DNA of 64,000 nt from Hymenobacter nivis. Lineage in GTDB: Bacteria > Bacteroidota > Bacteroidia > Cytophagales > Hymenobacteraceae. Where the stretch lies: positions 4,030,001 through 4,094,000 of the forward strand of contig NZ_CP029145.1 of assembly GCF_003149515.1 (NCBI RefSeq), written 5' to 3'. The position numbers were made by a program, and so were the translations under genes. Under the pieces are notes generated by a model, which was not told where the DNA came from, did no database searches, and worked only from the letters and a program-made list of their open reading frames with translations. Shown here one piece after another: positions 9,032-17,516 of this stretch (position 1 is the stretch's first letter; each line of letters starts with the position of its first letter).

Positions 9032-9327
9032 TCGGCTTGCTGGATATTAACGCGCCGAATATTAACGCGCCGAAAAAATTTACCCTGCCGGCTGATGATG
9101 CGGCTGGTAACCTGGTGGAAAGCGCTACGGCCAGCAATCTGCCCATGCTTGGCTTGCTGCCCAATGGCTCGCCCGTGGTGGCCCTGGCCGTTGGGATCCC
9201 GGCCAGTAGTTCGCAAGTGTACCCCAGCCCCGCGCCGGCGACCGTTAGCCTGCGCTACGAAGGCACCGGGGCCGCCAGCGCCTACGTGTACTCGGAAATG
9301 GGCCACCACCAGGGGGCCGTGGGCTAG
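9001..9327 (+). CDS. Hypothetical fragment, possibly a gene remnant
   Basis: An open frame of 108 codons has only a GTG to start from, and that GTG lies inside the inverted repeat. The product is rich in Ala/Pro/Gly/Val (GIPASSSQVYPSPAPATVSL) with no signal peptide and no recognised domain. It ends abruptly after AVG. The composition looks like an internal piece of a secreted Bacteroidota protein, so a decayed 3' part of a larger gene is as likely as a functional gene. Confidence 0.3.
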   Translation: MVAGPAGTVEVGLLDINAPNINAPKKFTLPADDAAGNLVESATASNLPMLGLLPNGSPVVALAVGIPASSSQVYPSPAPATVSLRYEGTGAASAYVYSEMGHHQGAVG

Positions 9328-9532
9328 GTGCGAAGTAAATGGCCAAAGCTACGACCCGGAACGGCGGGCACGCAACCAGTCGCGGGGCCCCGAAAAAAGA
9401 TTGGGTACTTGCGGCGGCAGTAAATCGGGTCGGAATTAATTAATTGACGCAATTCGGGAGGGCGATAAAAATTTCTATTGGATGAAATAAAAAATTAAAT
9501 CTACGAAACAATTACCGGGCATAAAATTTGCG

Positions 9533-9540
9533 TAATTTTG
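9533..9540 (+). promoter_or_regulatory. -7 promoter box (TAATTTTG)
   Basis: TAATTTTG fits TAnnTTTG. Transcription would start near 9547 and run through a leader of about 200 nt to the synthetase-like gene at 9749. No clear -33 TTG is seen at the canonical distance. Confidence 0.45.
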
Positions 9541-9544
9541 CAGC

Positions 9545-9709
9545 ATGATTCGCCCCAATCATCCCCCGATGGAGCGTGGAACAAAGCCGCAAGGCATTCT
9601 GCGAGAGGACCAACCGGTCGTTGCTTTCGGCGATTTTTCTGTTTTTCGCCTTGCTTCCGTTTCGGTTTTCCGAGACGGTTTTTTTATGTTCGTACGGCCC
9701 AGTTTCTAA
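9545..9709 (+). CDS. Possible 54-codon leader ORF
   Basis: The ATG at 9545 opens 54 codons (begins MIRPNHPPMERGTKPQGILR) that run through the terminator-like hairpin at 9657-9685 and stop 39 bp before the synthetase-like gene. The Phe/Val-rich second half comes from the T-rich hairpin DNA and does not look like a folded protein. It is listed because a translated leader across a terminator is what an attenuator would need. It may equally be a chance frame. Confidence 0.25.
   Translation: MIRPNHPPMERGTKPQGILREDQPVVAFGDFSVFRLASVSVFRDGFFMFVRPSF
9657..9685 (+). terminator. Terminator-like hairpin in the leader of the synthetase-like gene
   Basis: CCGTTTCGG and CCGAGACGG pair (one G-T wobble) around TTTT and are followed by seven T. 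It stands between a -7 box (9533) and the start codon at 9749, i.e. upstream of the gene it would control and not behind a gene. That makes an attenuator possible. Confidence 0.6.
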
Positions 9710-9748
9710 TTCAAATAGCCCCCCTATACCCATTCGTTTCTCACTTTG

Positions 9749-10478
9749 ATGGATTCCAACACGCTCGCTCCGGAAGTAGCTGCTGCCCTTGCTTCGGCCC
9801 ACGCTGGCAACTGCAACTTGAGCACCGAGCCCAAGCGGATGGCCGTGATTAAGGTGTGGGACGCCATGTTCCGCGGGGCTCGCAAATACGTGGAATCGGA
9901 GCATTTCCTGGCCGTGCACAACATGCCCCACATCGTGGGCGCGAGCGGCGCTTGCGAGAACACCGACACGCTGTTCACCATCGATTGGTACGACGGCAAG
10001 AAAATGTTCCTGCCTCAGTCGAACCAGCTCTACATCGAGATGCTGACCCAAAAGGTGGAAAGCGGCCGCGTGTACGGCGAAATTCAGAGCTTCCGCAAGG
10101 AGCTGAAGGCCGACAACTACCGCCTGGTTGACATCAAGTTCTTCAACGTGCGCAACAACGACGACGACCCCCGCGTGGTGAACTCGACCGACTTGCTGCT
10201 GCCGCTGGCCGGCGAGTCGGCCGGTGCGGACGAGCGCGAGCTTGACGGCGCTAAGCTGCGCCATAAGCTGAAACCCAGCTCGATGCCGGCCGGCCTCATC
10301 CGCCAGGGCATGAAGCTCAAAGACTTCGCGTGGTACCTTGCGCTTCCACCAGCAGAACGAAGTGCAACTGCACTCGGGCGCTGGCGTGGGCATGGCCCAC
10401 GTGGCTCCGTTCATCCCAGGCCAGATCGACATCCGCTACTGCGCATCGTTCCTCATCAACCGCGAGAACGTTATCTAG
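9749..10478 (+). pseudogene. Class II aminoacyl-tRNA synthetase-like core, frameshifted
   Basis: The first 196 codons encode a class II AspRS/AsnRS-like catalytic core: FLPQSNQLYIEML resembles the QSPQLYKQ block, and GEIQSFRKELKADNYRLVD resembles motif 2. At 10337-10339 one extra T shifts the frame. Removing it lets translation continue from DFAWYLRFHQQNEVQLHSG to a motif-3-like GAGVGMAHVAPFIPGQIDI and a stop at 10476-10478. The reconstructed protein is 242 residues, without an anticodon-binding domain, so it would be a paralogue such as an asparagine-synthetase-like enzyme and not a tRNA synthetase proper. Uncorrected, the frame runs to 10492 with an unrelated basic tail. The lesion may be a sequencing error. 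Confidence 0.65.
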
Positions 10479-10498
10479 TTGACCCACAGTAGCAAGCT

Positions 10499-10523
10499 GC
10501 CCGGTGCAAGCCGGGCGGTTTTG
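10499..10523 (+). terminator. Weak terminator behind the synthetase-like gene
   Basis: GCCCGG/CCGGGC with a 6-base loop is followed by GGTTTT, 20 bp after the reconstructed stop codon. The T tract is short. Confidence 0.5.
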
Positions 10524-10617
10524 CTTCCGGGCCCCCGGTGGGCCGTGCGGGCGCCGCCAGCCCGCGCATTGGAATAATCAAACGTTTTACCCGTGGGCCC
10601 CTCGTGTCTACGATCTT

Positions 10618-11385
10618 ATGCAACAGCTGATTACCCGCGTTCATTCGGCCAACTCGCTACTCTGCGTGGGCCTCGACCCCATCGGCACGGACGCCGAAGT
10701 GGTGGTGCGCCTGCGCCAAGTGGTGGCTGAAACCCACACTTACGCGGCGGCTTTCAAGCCGAATTTGGCTTTTTTTCTAAGTCGGGAAGCTGGCGTGGCG
10801 CTGCTTAAAAGCACCATCCAGGGCATTCCCGCAGATATTCCGGTGATTTTGGACGGTAAGTTTGGCGACATTGCCAATACGGCCGACCACTACGCCCGCT
10901 TCGCCTACGACGTGGTGGGGGCCCACGGCGTGACCGTGAACCCTTACATGGGCGACGACGCCATCCGGCCCTTTGCCCGGCCTGGCAAGCTGGTGTTCTC
11001 GCTGGCTAAGACCTCCAACAAGCCCGCCCACAACCTGCAAGACCAGGCCCTGGCCCACGGCGGCCACCTCAGCGACCTGGCCGCCCAGGTGGCCCGGCAG
11101 CTCGACGAGGAGCTGCCCGAGGCCATCATTGGCCTTGTGGTGGGCGCCACCGAGCCCGCTGCCATGGCCCGCGTGCGGGCCGCCTGCCCGCGGCAGTGGT
11201 TCCTGGTGCCCGGCATCGGGGCCCAGGGCGGCGACTTGGCCGCCACGCTAAAGGCCGGCCTGCGCAAAGACGGCAGCGGTGTGCTCATCAACGCCTCGCG
11301 CAGCATCTGGCAAGCAGCCGATGCCGGGAAGGCGGCGCAGGAGCTGCGCGACCAGATTAATGAGTTTCGCGTGGTAAGGGCTTAA
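10618..11385 (+). CDS. pyrF: Orotidine-5'-phosphate decarboxylase
   Basis: This 255-residue enzyme converts OMP to UMP. The catalytic Lys/Asp block is VILDGKFGDIANTADHYA, preceded by the KPNLAFF strand; VPGIGAQGGD and INASRSI are the phosphate-binding loops. This arrangement is that of the long (type 2, about 270-residue) family. The frame is open upstream, but the ATG at 10618 gives the standard N-terminus (MQQLITRVHSANSLLCVGLD). It is followed by pyrE on the same strand after a 163-bp gap that contains a palindromic repeat, and then by the purine genes. Confidence 0.95.
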   Translation: MQQLITRVHSANSLLCVGLDPIGTDAEVVVRLRQVVAETHTYAAAFKPNLAFFLSREAGVALLKSTIQGIPADIPVILDGKFGDIANTADHYARFAYDVVGAHGVTVNPYMGDDAIRPFARPGKLVFSLAKTSNKPAHNLQDQALAHGGHLSDLAAQVARQLDEELPEAIIGLVVGATEPAAMARVRAACPRQWFLVPGIGAQGGDLAATLKAGLRKDGSGVLINASRSIWQAADAGKAAQELRDQINEFRVVRA

Positions 11386-11409
11386 ACGTTATTTTTATGA
11401 AACTAAGGC

Positions 11410-11518
11410 CGTCATGCTTATCTGGCGTCCGCGCAGCCGAAGCATCTCTACTGCGGCAGTAATCAGTTAGTCAGCGGCAGAGATGCTTCGGCTGCGCGGA
11501 CGCCAGATAAGCATGACG
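11410..11518 (+). repeat. GTCATGC palindromic element, copy 1 (pyrF-pyrE gap)
   Basis: The 40-base arms 11410-11449 and 11479-11518 are exact reverse complements (outer end CGTCATGC, inner end GAAGCATCTCT), around a 29-base centre containing GCGGCAGTAATC. The same inner arm and centre recur at 20014, 21659 and 49804 and, in modified form, at 60981, while the middle of the arm differs between copies. Confidence 0.9.
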
Positions 11519-11548
11519 TTCTAGGATAGTTGTTCGAATAAAATCTCC

Positions 11549-12175
11549 ATGACCCCAATCCTCACCCCCGACCTGCCCGCCGCCGAAGTGGCCACCATCC
11601 TGGAAGCGCAGCTGCGCCAGGAAGATGCGCTGCTTAGTGGCCACTTCAAGCTATCGTCGGGCTTGCACTCGGATACATATGTGCAATGTGCGCGCTTTTT
11701 GCGGCGGCCCGAGCTGGCGGCCCCGGCCATGGCCGTGCTGGCGGCGCAGCTGCGGGCGGCCGGCCTGGTGCCCGATACCGTGGTGGGCCCCGCGATGGGC
11801 GGCGTGGTGGTGAGCTACGAGCTGGCCCGCCAGCTGGGCGTGCCCTCACTTTTTACGGAGCGCGACGCGCAGGGCGAAATGACCTTGCGGCGCGGGTTTA
11901 CGCTGCGCCCGGGCGAGCGGGTAATCATTGCGGAAGACGTAGTTACGACCGGCAAGAGCACGCTGGAAGTAGCGCGGGTTTTGGGGGAGATGGGGGTGGA
12001 AGTTTTGGCGGTGGCCTCCTTAATTGACCGGACGGGTGGTGCGGTGAAGCTTCCGTTCCCGAACTTTGCCCTGTTGGCGGTGAACGCTGCCGTGTTTGAC
12101 GCCGACCACATTCCAGCGCATCTGGCCGGAGTGCCGGCCTTGAAGCCGGGCAGCCGGCCCGAAAAGGCCGCGTAA
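11549..12175 (+). CDS. pyrE: Orotate phosphoribosyltransferase
   Basis: The 208-residue enzyme makes OMP from orotate and PRPP. The PRPP-binding signature is VIIAEDVVTTGKSTLEVARV (about 129-148), with FTLRPGERV just before and the flexible catalytic loop around FTERDAQGEMTLRRG. Length is normal for the family. It directly follows pyrF, whose product uses OMP, and is separated from it only by a palindromic element. It precedes purL by 38 bp, so the pyrimidine and purine genes are probably read together. Confidence 0.95.
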   Translation: MTPILTPDLPAAEVATILEAQLRQEDALLSGHFKLSSGLHSDTYVQCARFLRRPELAAPAMAVLAAQLRAAGLVPDTVVGPAMGGVVVSYELARQLGVPSLFTERDAQGEMTLRRGFTLRPGERVIIAEDVVTTGKSTLEVARVLGEMGVEVLAVASLIDRTGGAVKLPFPNFALLAVNAAVFDADHIPAHLAGVPALKPGSRPEKAA

Positions 12176-12213
12176 ATTCATTGATTGGGAAGGCAGCTTT
12201 TTAGCGAGGACTT

Positions 12214-15200
12214 ATGACTTTGACGGATTTGGAACCGACCACCCATACCATCCAACTCACCCTCAAGCCGGGCCAGCACGACGGCGACGGCCACCGGGTG
12301 GCGGCCGCGGCGGCGCGCCACCTGGGCCTGGCTACCGGCCGCGTGCGCACCGCCGCCCGCTACACGGTGCGCTACGGGACCCTGAGCACGGAGCAGCTGC
12401 ACGCCTTTGCCACCCGCTGCCTCGCCGACCCCGTCCTGCACGACGTAACCCTGAACGAAGTCGTGGCCCCCGTGCCCGGCTTTGCTGCTTATATTCTGGT
12501 GGCCAGGGGCCCCGGCGTGACCGACGACGAGGGTACCAGCGCCCAGAATGCGCTGGCTGACTTTCTCAACGAGCCGATTGACACGCGCACGCAGCATATT
12601 TTCAGCAAGCGCCTGTACTTGCTGGAGCACGACCTGCCCACCGCCGACCTGCGCCGCCTGGCCGAAGAGCTGCTGGGCAACAAGATGATTAACCGCTTCG
12701 AGGTAGGCCGCGTGGCCGACGGCATCCGCGACTATACGCCGCGGCCCGGCGGCGGCGCGGAGGCCATTACCGAAACGATTTCGCTCACCGGCCTCAGCGA
12801 TGGGGCCCTAGTGCAGCTCTCGAAGGACAACATCTACGCCCTGAACCTGGAGGAAATGCGCGCCGTGCGCGCCTACTACGCGGCCCCCGCCACCCAGGCC
12901 ACGCGCCGCGCCCAGGGCCTGCCCGCCGACCCCACGGACTGCGAGCTGGAAATCATCGCCCAAACGTGGTCGGAGCACTGCAAGCACAAGGAGTTCAGCG
13001 CCGTTATTAATTACCGCGATTTGGCGACGGGGGAGGAGAAGCAGATTGACTCGCTCTTCAAAACCTACATCAAAGACGCCACCTCGGAAGTGGACCGCCA
13101 GCTGCGGGCCAACGGCAACGACTGGCTGGTTAAAGTGTTCAGCGACAACGCCGGGGCCGTGCGCATCAACGCCGATTCGCTGTTTGTGTGGAAGGTAGAA
13201 ACCCACAATTCGCCCTCGGCCATCGACCCCTACGGCGGGGCCATCACCGGCATTTTGGGCAATAACCGCGACCCGCTGGCCACCGGCATCGGCGGGGCCC
13301 GGCTGCTGTTCAACACCAACGTGCTCTGCTTCGGCAACCCCGCCTACGACGGGCCTCTGCTGACCGGCCAGCTGCACCCGCGCCGCATTCTGGAAGGCGT
13401 GCGCAAGGGCATTGAGGACGGCGGCAATAAGTCGGGCGTGCCCACGGTGAACGGCGCCATCGTGTTCGACGACCGCTACCGCGGCAAGCCGCTGGTGTAC
13501 TGCGGCACCGGGGCCGTGATGCCGATGCAGTTCGCGGGCCTCGACTCGTGGGAGAAAAAGATTGACGCCGGCGACCGGATTGTGATGGCCGGCGGCCGCG
13601 TGGGCAAGGACGGCATCCACGGGGCCACGTTTTCTTCGATTGAATTGGACGAAAGCGCCCCGGCCACGGCCGTGCAAATCGGCTCGCCGATTACCCAAAA
13701 GCTAGCGATGGATTTCCTGCTCCTCGCCGCCCGCCGGGGCCTGCTCAAGTGCAGCACCGATAACGGCGCGGGCGGCCTGTCGTCGTCCGTGGGCGAGCTG
13801 GCCGGCATCAGCGGCGGCGCGGTGGTGGAGCTGGAAAAAGTGCCGTTGAAGTATCCTGGCCTGCGGCCCTGGGAGATTTTTGTGAGCGAGTCGCAGGAGC
13901 GGTTTACGCTGGTGGTAGAGCCCGCCCGGATGGCCGAATTACTGGCTTTGGGCCTGGAAATGGAAGTGGAGGTGACCGATATCGGCCACTTCACCAGCGA
14001 CGGCTCGCTGGACGTGAACTTCGACGGGCAGCCCGTGGCGCGCCTGGCACTGGCGTTTCTGCACGACGGCGTGCCGCGCAAAACGCTGGAGGCCGAATAT
14101 GAAAAGCCCGCCGCCACCGAGCCGAAAATCCCGACCCAAACCGACTACACCGGCACGCTGCGCCAGCTGCTGGGGGCCCTGAATATCTGCTCCCGCGAAT
14201 CGGTCATCCGGCAGTACGACCACGAGGTGAAGGGCCGCACGATTGTGAAGCCGCTGATGGGCGCCACCGGCCAGGCCCCGCAGGACGCGGCCGTGGTGCG
14301 CTTCAACTTCGAGAGCTGGGAGGGCGTGGCCGTGAGTAACGGCATTTTGCCCCGCTACGGCGATTTGGACGCTTACCAGATGTCGGCCGGCTCGTTTGAC
14401 GAGGCGGTGCGCCAGATTATTGCCGTGGGCGGCAAATTGCCGAACCTGTCGCCGGGCGACGGGATTTTCTGGTCAGTGAACGACAACTTCTGCGTACCCG
14501 ACTCGGTGTACGACCCCGCCATCAACCCCGACGGCAAGCAGAAGCTGGCCAAGCTGGTGCAGATGTGCGAGGCCCTGCGCGACGCCACGGCCGCCTACTG
14601 CATCCCGCTCACGAGCGGCAAGGACAGCATGAAGAACGACTTCAAGGCCGACGGCGTGAAGATTTCCGTGCCGCCCACCGTGCTCTACTCCATGACGGCG
14701 AAGATGGAGGACGTGCGCCGCGCCATCACCTCCGATTTCAAGGAGGCCGGCGACGTTATCTACCTGCTCGGCGAAACCTACGACGAGCTGGGCGGCTCCG
14801 AGTTCTACGCCCTGCACAGCGAGCTGGGGGCCCAGGTGCCCCGGGTGCGCTTCGCGGAAGCCAAGGCGCTGTACACGCTCATCGGCCAGGCCAACGACGG
14901 GGCCCTCATCCAGTCGTGCCACGACCTGAGCGACGGCGGCCTCGCCGTGGCGCTGGCCGAGGCCACGTTCGGCTACGGCTGCGGCGCTTCGGTGGAGCTG
15001 CCCGAAAGTGCATTGCCCCTGGCCACGCAGCTATTTTCGGAGTCGCACTCGCGCTTTGTGGCCACTATGGCCCCGGCCGATGTGGTGGCTTTTGAAGCGC
15101 TGCTGGGCGGCCGCGCCACGCGCCTGGGCGTCGTCACCGACGATGGCCAGCTGACCGTGCGCCACGCCGGCGAAACGGTCATTAGGGCCCCGGCGGCCGA

Positions 15201-15288
15201 GTTGCGGCACACCTGGTCAAACGGGCCTGTTAATCAATTGCTTGGCGTGGACGAGCTGGCGGGCTTCGGCGAGTCGGCTGGGTACTAA
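12214..15288 (+). CDS. purL: Phosphoribosylformylglycinamidine synthase, PurSL fusion
   Basis: This 1024-residue synthetase subunit converts FGAR to FGAM with ATP and ammonia. The first ~180 residues look like two PurS-like ferredoxin-type domains (for example LTLKPGQHDGDGHRV) fused ahead of the PurL body. The body shows the ATPase signatures AQTWSEHCKHKEFSA (substrate His), VETHNSPSAIDPYGGA and STDNGAGGLSSSVGE. The glutaminase is a separate protein, PurQ, whose ATG overlaps this stop by one base (TAATG), implying translational coupling. This long bacterial form differs from both the E. coli single chain and the Bacillus three-gene form. Confidence 0.93.
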   Translation: MTLTDLEPTTHTIQLTLKPGQHDGDGHRVAAAAARHLGLATGRVRTAARYTVRYGTLSTEQLHAFATRCLADPVLHDVTLNEVVAPVPGFAAYILVARGPGVTDDEGTSAQNALADFLNEPIDTRTQHIFSKRLYLLEHDLPTADLRRLAEELLGNKMINRFEVGRVADGIRDYTPRPGGGAEAITETISLTGLSDGALVQLSKDNIYALNLEEMRAVRAYYAAPATQATRRAQGLPADPTDCELEIIAQTWSEHCKHKEFSAVINYRDLATGEEKQIDSLFKTYIKDATSEVDRQLRANGNDWLVKVFSDNAGAVRINADSLFVWKVETHNSPSAIDPYGGAITGILGNNRDPLATGIGGARLLFNTNVLCFGNPAYDGPLLTGQLHPRRILEGVRKGIEDGGNKSGVPTVNGAIVFDDRYRGKPLVYCGTGAVMPMQFAGLDSWEKKIDAGDRIVMAGGRVGKDGIHGATFSSIELDESAPATAVQIGSPITQKLAMDFLLLAARRGLLKCSTDNGAGGLSSSVGELAGISGGAVVELEKVPLKYPGLRPWEIFVSESQERFTLVVEPARMAELLALGLEMEVEVTDIGHFTSDGSLDVNFDGQPVARLALAFLHDGVPRKTLEAEYEKPAATEPKIPTQTDYTGTLRQLLGALNICSRESVIRQYDHEVKGRTIVKPLMGATGQAPQDAAVVRFNFESWEGVAVSNGILPRYGDLDAYQMSAGSFDEAVRQIIAVGGKLPNLSPGDGIFWSVNDNFCVPDSVYDPAINPDGKQKLAKLVQMCEALRDATAAYCIPLTSGKDSMKNDFKADGVKISVPPTVLYSMTAKMEDVRRAITSDFKEAGDVIYLLGETYDELGGSEFYALHSELGAQVPRVRFAEAKALYTLIGQANDGALIQSCHDLSDGGLAVALAEATFGYGCGASVELPESALPLATQLFSESHSRFVATMAPADVVAFEALLGGRATRLGVVTDDGQLTVRHAGETVIRAPAAELRHTWSNGPVNQLLGVDELAGFGESAGY

Positions 15289-16223
15289 TGGCACAAACTG
15301 CTGGGGCTTCGGCCCAAAACCTAAATCAGATGGCACAAGACTCGCAAGGGCTAGTACATAAAGTTCAATCACCGGCACAAGATGGCGCCGTGCGGGCCCT
15401 CGTGCTCACCGGCTTCGGCATCAATTGCGAAGAGGAAATTGCGGCCGCCTACCGGCTCGCCGGGGCCCAGGCCACCATTGTGCACCTCAACCAGGTGCTG
15501 CACGGCGCGGTGAGCATCCACGATTTTGACGTGCTGACCTTCCCCGGTGGGTTCTCGTTTGGCGACGACCTGGGCTCGGGCGTGGTGCTGGCCAATAAGC
15601 TGCGCTACCGCCAGACGGGCCCCGGCGGCCGTACCCTGCTCGACGACATCAAGCAGTTCGTAGCCGATGGCAAGTTCGTGCTCGGCATCTGCAACGGCTT
15701 CCAGGTGCTGGTGAAGCTGGGCCTGCTGCCCAACCTGGGCGGCGACGTGACGCCCGAAGTGACCTTGACGCACAACGCCTCGGGCCGCTACGAGGACCGC
15801 TGGGTGCGCCTGCGCGTCAATCCGCTGTCGAAGACGCCTTTCCTTAAAGGCCTCGATGTGCTGGAGGTGCCCGTGCGCCACGGCGAAGGCCGCCTCGTGG
15901 TGCCCGACGCCGCCACCCGTGGGGCCCTGCAAGCGGCCGGCCTCAACTGCCTTTCCTATATAGATGCGGCCGGCGACGGCACCAGCGAGTACCCCCACAA
16001 CCCCAACGGCGCCGACCTCAACTGCGCTGGCCTCACCGACCCCACTGGGCAGGTGTTCGGCCTGATGCCGCACCCCGAGGCGTTCCTCTCGGCCTTCAAC
16101 CACCCCGACTGGGCCCGCCGCCGCCGCCAAAACCCGGGGGCCCCGGAAGAGGGGGCGGGGCTTCAAATTTTCAAGAATATTGTGGAGCACATTGCTCAAA
16201 AGCACTCGGTTTTAGCCAACTAG
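15288..16223 (+). CDS. purQ: Phosphoribosylformylglycinamidine synthase glutaminase subunit
   Basis: The 311-residue class I glutamine amidotransferase supplies ammonia to PurL. The nucleophile Cys is in LGICNGFQVLVKLG and the catalytic His/Glu in GLMPHPEAF. The oxyanion strand FPGGFSFGDDLGSGVV is typical of PurQ. It is longer than Bacillus PurQ (about 227), with about 35 extra N-terminal residues rich in Gln/Ala before the conserved start VRALVLTGFGINCEEE and a C-terminal insert. An alternative start at 15330 is possible, but the TAATG overlap favours 15288. Confidence 0.93.
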   Translation: MAQTAGASAQNLNQMAQDSQGLVHKVQSPAQDGAVRALVLTGFGINCEEEIAAAYRLAGAQATIVHLNQVLHGAVSIHDFDVLTFPGGFSFGDDLGSGVVLANKLRYRQTGPGGRTLLDDIKQFVADGKFVLGICNGFQVLVKLGLLPNLGGDVTPEVTLTHNASGRYEDRWVRLRVNPLSKTPFLKGLDVLEVPVRHGEGRLVVPDAATRGALQAAGLNCLSYIDAAGDGTSEYPHNPNGADLNCAGLTDPTGQVFGLMPHPEAFLSAFNHPDWARRRRQNPGAPEEGAGLQIFKNIVEHIAQKHSVLAN

Positions 16224-16233
16224 GTCCCACAAC

Positions 16234-17184
16234 ATGAATACCCTCACGCACTTCGCTTCCTCCCAACTCCCGCCCTTGCACCGTGGCAAGGTGCGCGACA
16301 GCCTCCGGGCCCCCTCCGGCGACCGCCTTATCATCGTGACGGACCGCCTTTCGGCGTTTGATTCGGTGCTCGAAACGGCCATCCCCTACAAGGGCGCGGT
16401 GCTCAATGGCCTGGCCGATTTCTGGTTTGCCAAAACCGCGCACATCATTCCCAACCACGTGCTGAAATTGGTGGACGCCAACGCCATGCTGGTGAAGGAA
16501 GCGCAGCCGATTAAGGTGGAAATGGTTGTGCGCCAGTACCTGACGGGCTCGATGTGGCGCGGCTACCAGGCCGGGCAGCGCACGTTTTCGGGCGTGACGG
16601 TGCCCGACGGGCTGACCCAGAACCAGGCCTTCCCGCAGGCTATCCTGACTCCTACTACCAAGGAGGAGTCGGACCGCGAAATCACCCCCGAAAACCTGGT
16701 GAGCGAGGGCTGGGTGAGCAAGGAGCTGTACGACCAGATGGGCGAGAAGTCGCTGGCACTGTTCGCTTTAGGTTCGCAGCTGCTGGCCGAGAAGGGCATC
16801 ATCCTGGTTGATACCAAGTACGAGTTTGGCTTGCTCGATGGCCAGTTGATTTTAATCGACGAGATGCACACGCCGGACTCGTCGCGCTTCTGGGCGGCCG
16901 ACGACTACGCGGCCAACCCGCTCACTGCCACGCAGATGGACAAGGAGTACGTGCGCCAGTGGCTGATTGCCAACAAGAAAGACGGCCAGTACCCCCGCGC
17001 CCTCACCCCGGAAGTGACCCAGGAAGCCAGCCGCCGCTACCTCGACATCTACCAGCGCATCACCGGCCAGACTCTGCCCGCGGCGGAAACCGCCGAAGCC
17101 GGGGCCCCCGGCTCGGGCCGCCAGGATGCCCGCGCCCGCCTGGTGGCCAACCTGGTGCAAGCCGGCATCATGAAGGAAGCTTAG
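16234..17184 (+). CDS. purC: SAICAR synthase
   Basis: This 316-residue ATP-dependent ligase joins CAIR and aspartate. Conserved blocks are GKVRDSLRA near the N-terminus (ATP loop), VEMVVRQYLTGSMWRGY (the SAICAR synthetase signature), VDTKYEFG and DEMHTPDSSRFW (metal/ATP binding). It is the long form (about 310 residues) found in eukaryotes and many Bacteroidota, as opposed to the 240-residue form. It starts 10 bp after purQ. Right behind it lies a remnant resembling class II PurE, the same order as in the animal PAICS fusion. Confidence 0.95.
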   Translation: MNTLTHFASSQLPPLHRGKVRDSLRAPSGDRLIIVTDRLSAFDSVLETAIPYKGAVLNGLADFWFAKTAHIIPNHVLKLVDANAMLVKEAQPIKVEMVVRQYLTGSMWRGYQAGQRTFSGVTVPDGLTQNQAFPQAILTPTTKEESDREITPENLVSEGWVSKELYDQMGEKSLALFALGSQLLAEKGIILVDTKYEFGLLDGQLILIDEMHTPDSSRFWAADDYAANPLTATQMDKEYVRQWLIANKKDGQYPRALTPEVTQEASRRYLDIYQRITGQTLPAAETAEAGAPGSGRQDARARLVANLVQAGIMKEA

Positions 17185-17236
17185 GTGAACATCGTGATGC
17201 GCTCGGCTGCCGCGGGCTTCTCGTACTCGGCCTCAG

Positions 17237-17488
17237 TGGGGCCCGGCCACCAACGTGAACGTGCCCATCATCAGCTGCCCGCCGTGGATGGACTACGCCG
17301 AGTTGGCCATGAATCTGAATTCGCCGGTCGTCATGCCTTCGGGCACGCCCAACCTCACCGTGGTACGCCTCGACAACGCCACCCAAGCTGCTCTTAATGA
17401 GCCCCGCCCGAGCGAGAAGTTGAGCCAGGAAATCATCGCTATCAAAGCTAAGTTGAAGGCAGCAGGCGCGGAATTAAAGGCGTTGTAG
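17237..17488 (+). pseudogene. Remnant of class II PurE (AIR carboxylase), 5' truncated
   Basis: In the gap between purC and the GNAT gene a frame of 84 codons contains NVNVPIISCPPWMDYAELAM and VVMPSGTPNLTVV and ends KLKAAGAELKAL. From memory this matches the C-terminal third of class II PurE, as in Treponema or the PAICS carboxylase domain (ISCPP...LPSG...). The N-terminal two thirds, with the nucleotide-binding GS.SD motif, are missing. Upstream the reading can only be followed for a few codons (WGPATNV). No standard start exists except GTG at 17255, and 78 residues could not fold into the enzyme. A functional carboxylase must be elsewhere. Confidence 0.5.
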
Positions 17489-17516
17489 CTCTTTCTTTTT
17501 TACCCTATTCCATTAT

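Noticed and set aside
9545..9748. A T-box riboswitch in front of the synthetase-like gene.
   Set aside because: No T-box consensus (such as AGGGTGGNACCGCG) is visible, and T-boxes are not expected in Bacteroidota; only a simple terminator hairpin can be supported.
11410..11518. The palindromic repeats as a CRISPR array.
   Set aside because: Copies are dispersed singly over 50 kb, are fully self-complementary and have no regular spacers or cas genes nearby.
12808..13698. Long antisense frames opposite purL, purQ and purF.
   Set aside because: They arise from third-position GC bias, contain no recognisable motifs and overlap certain genes completely.
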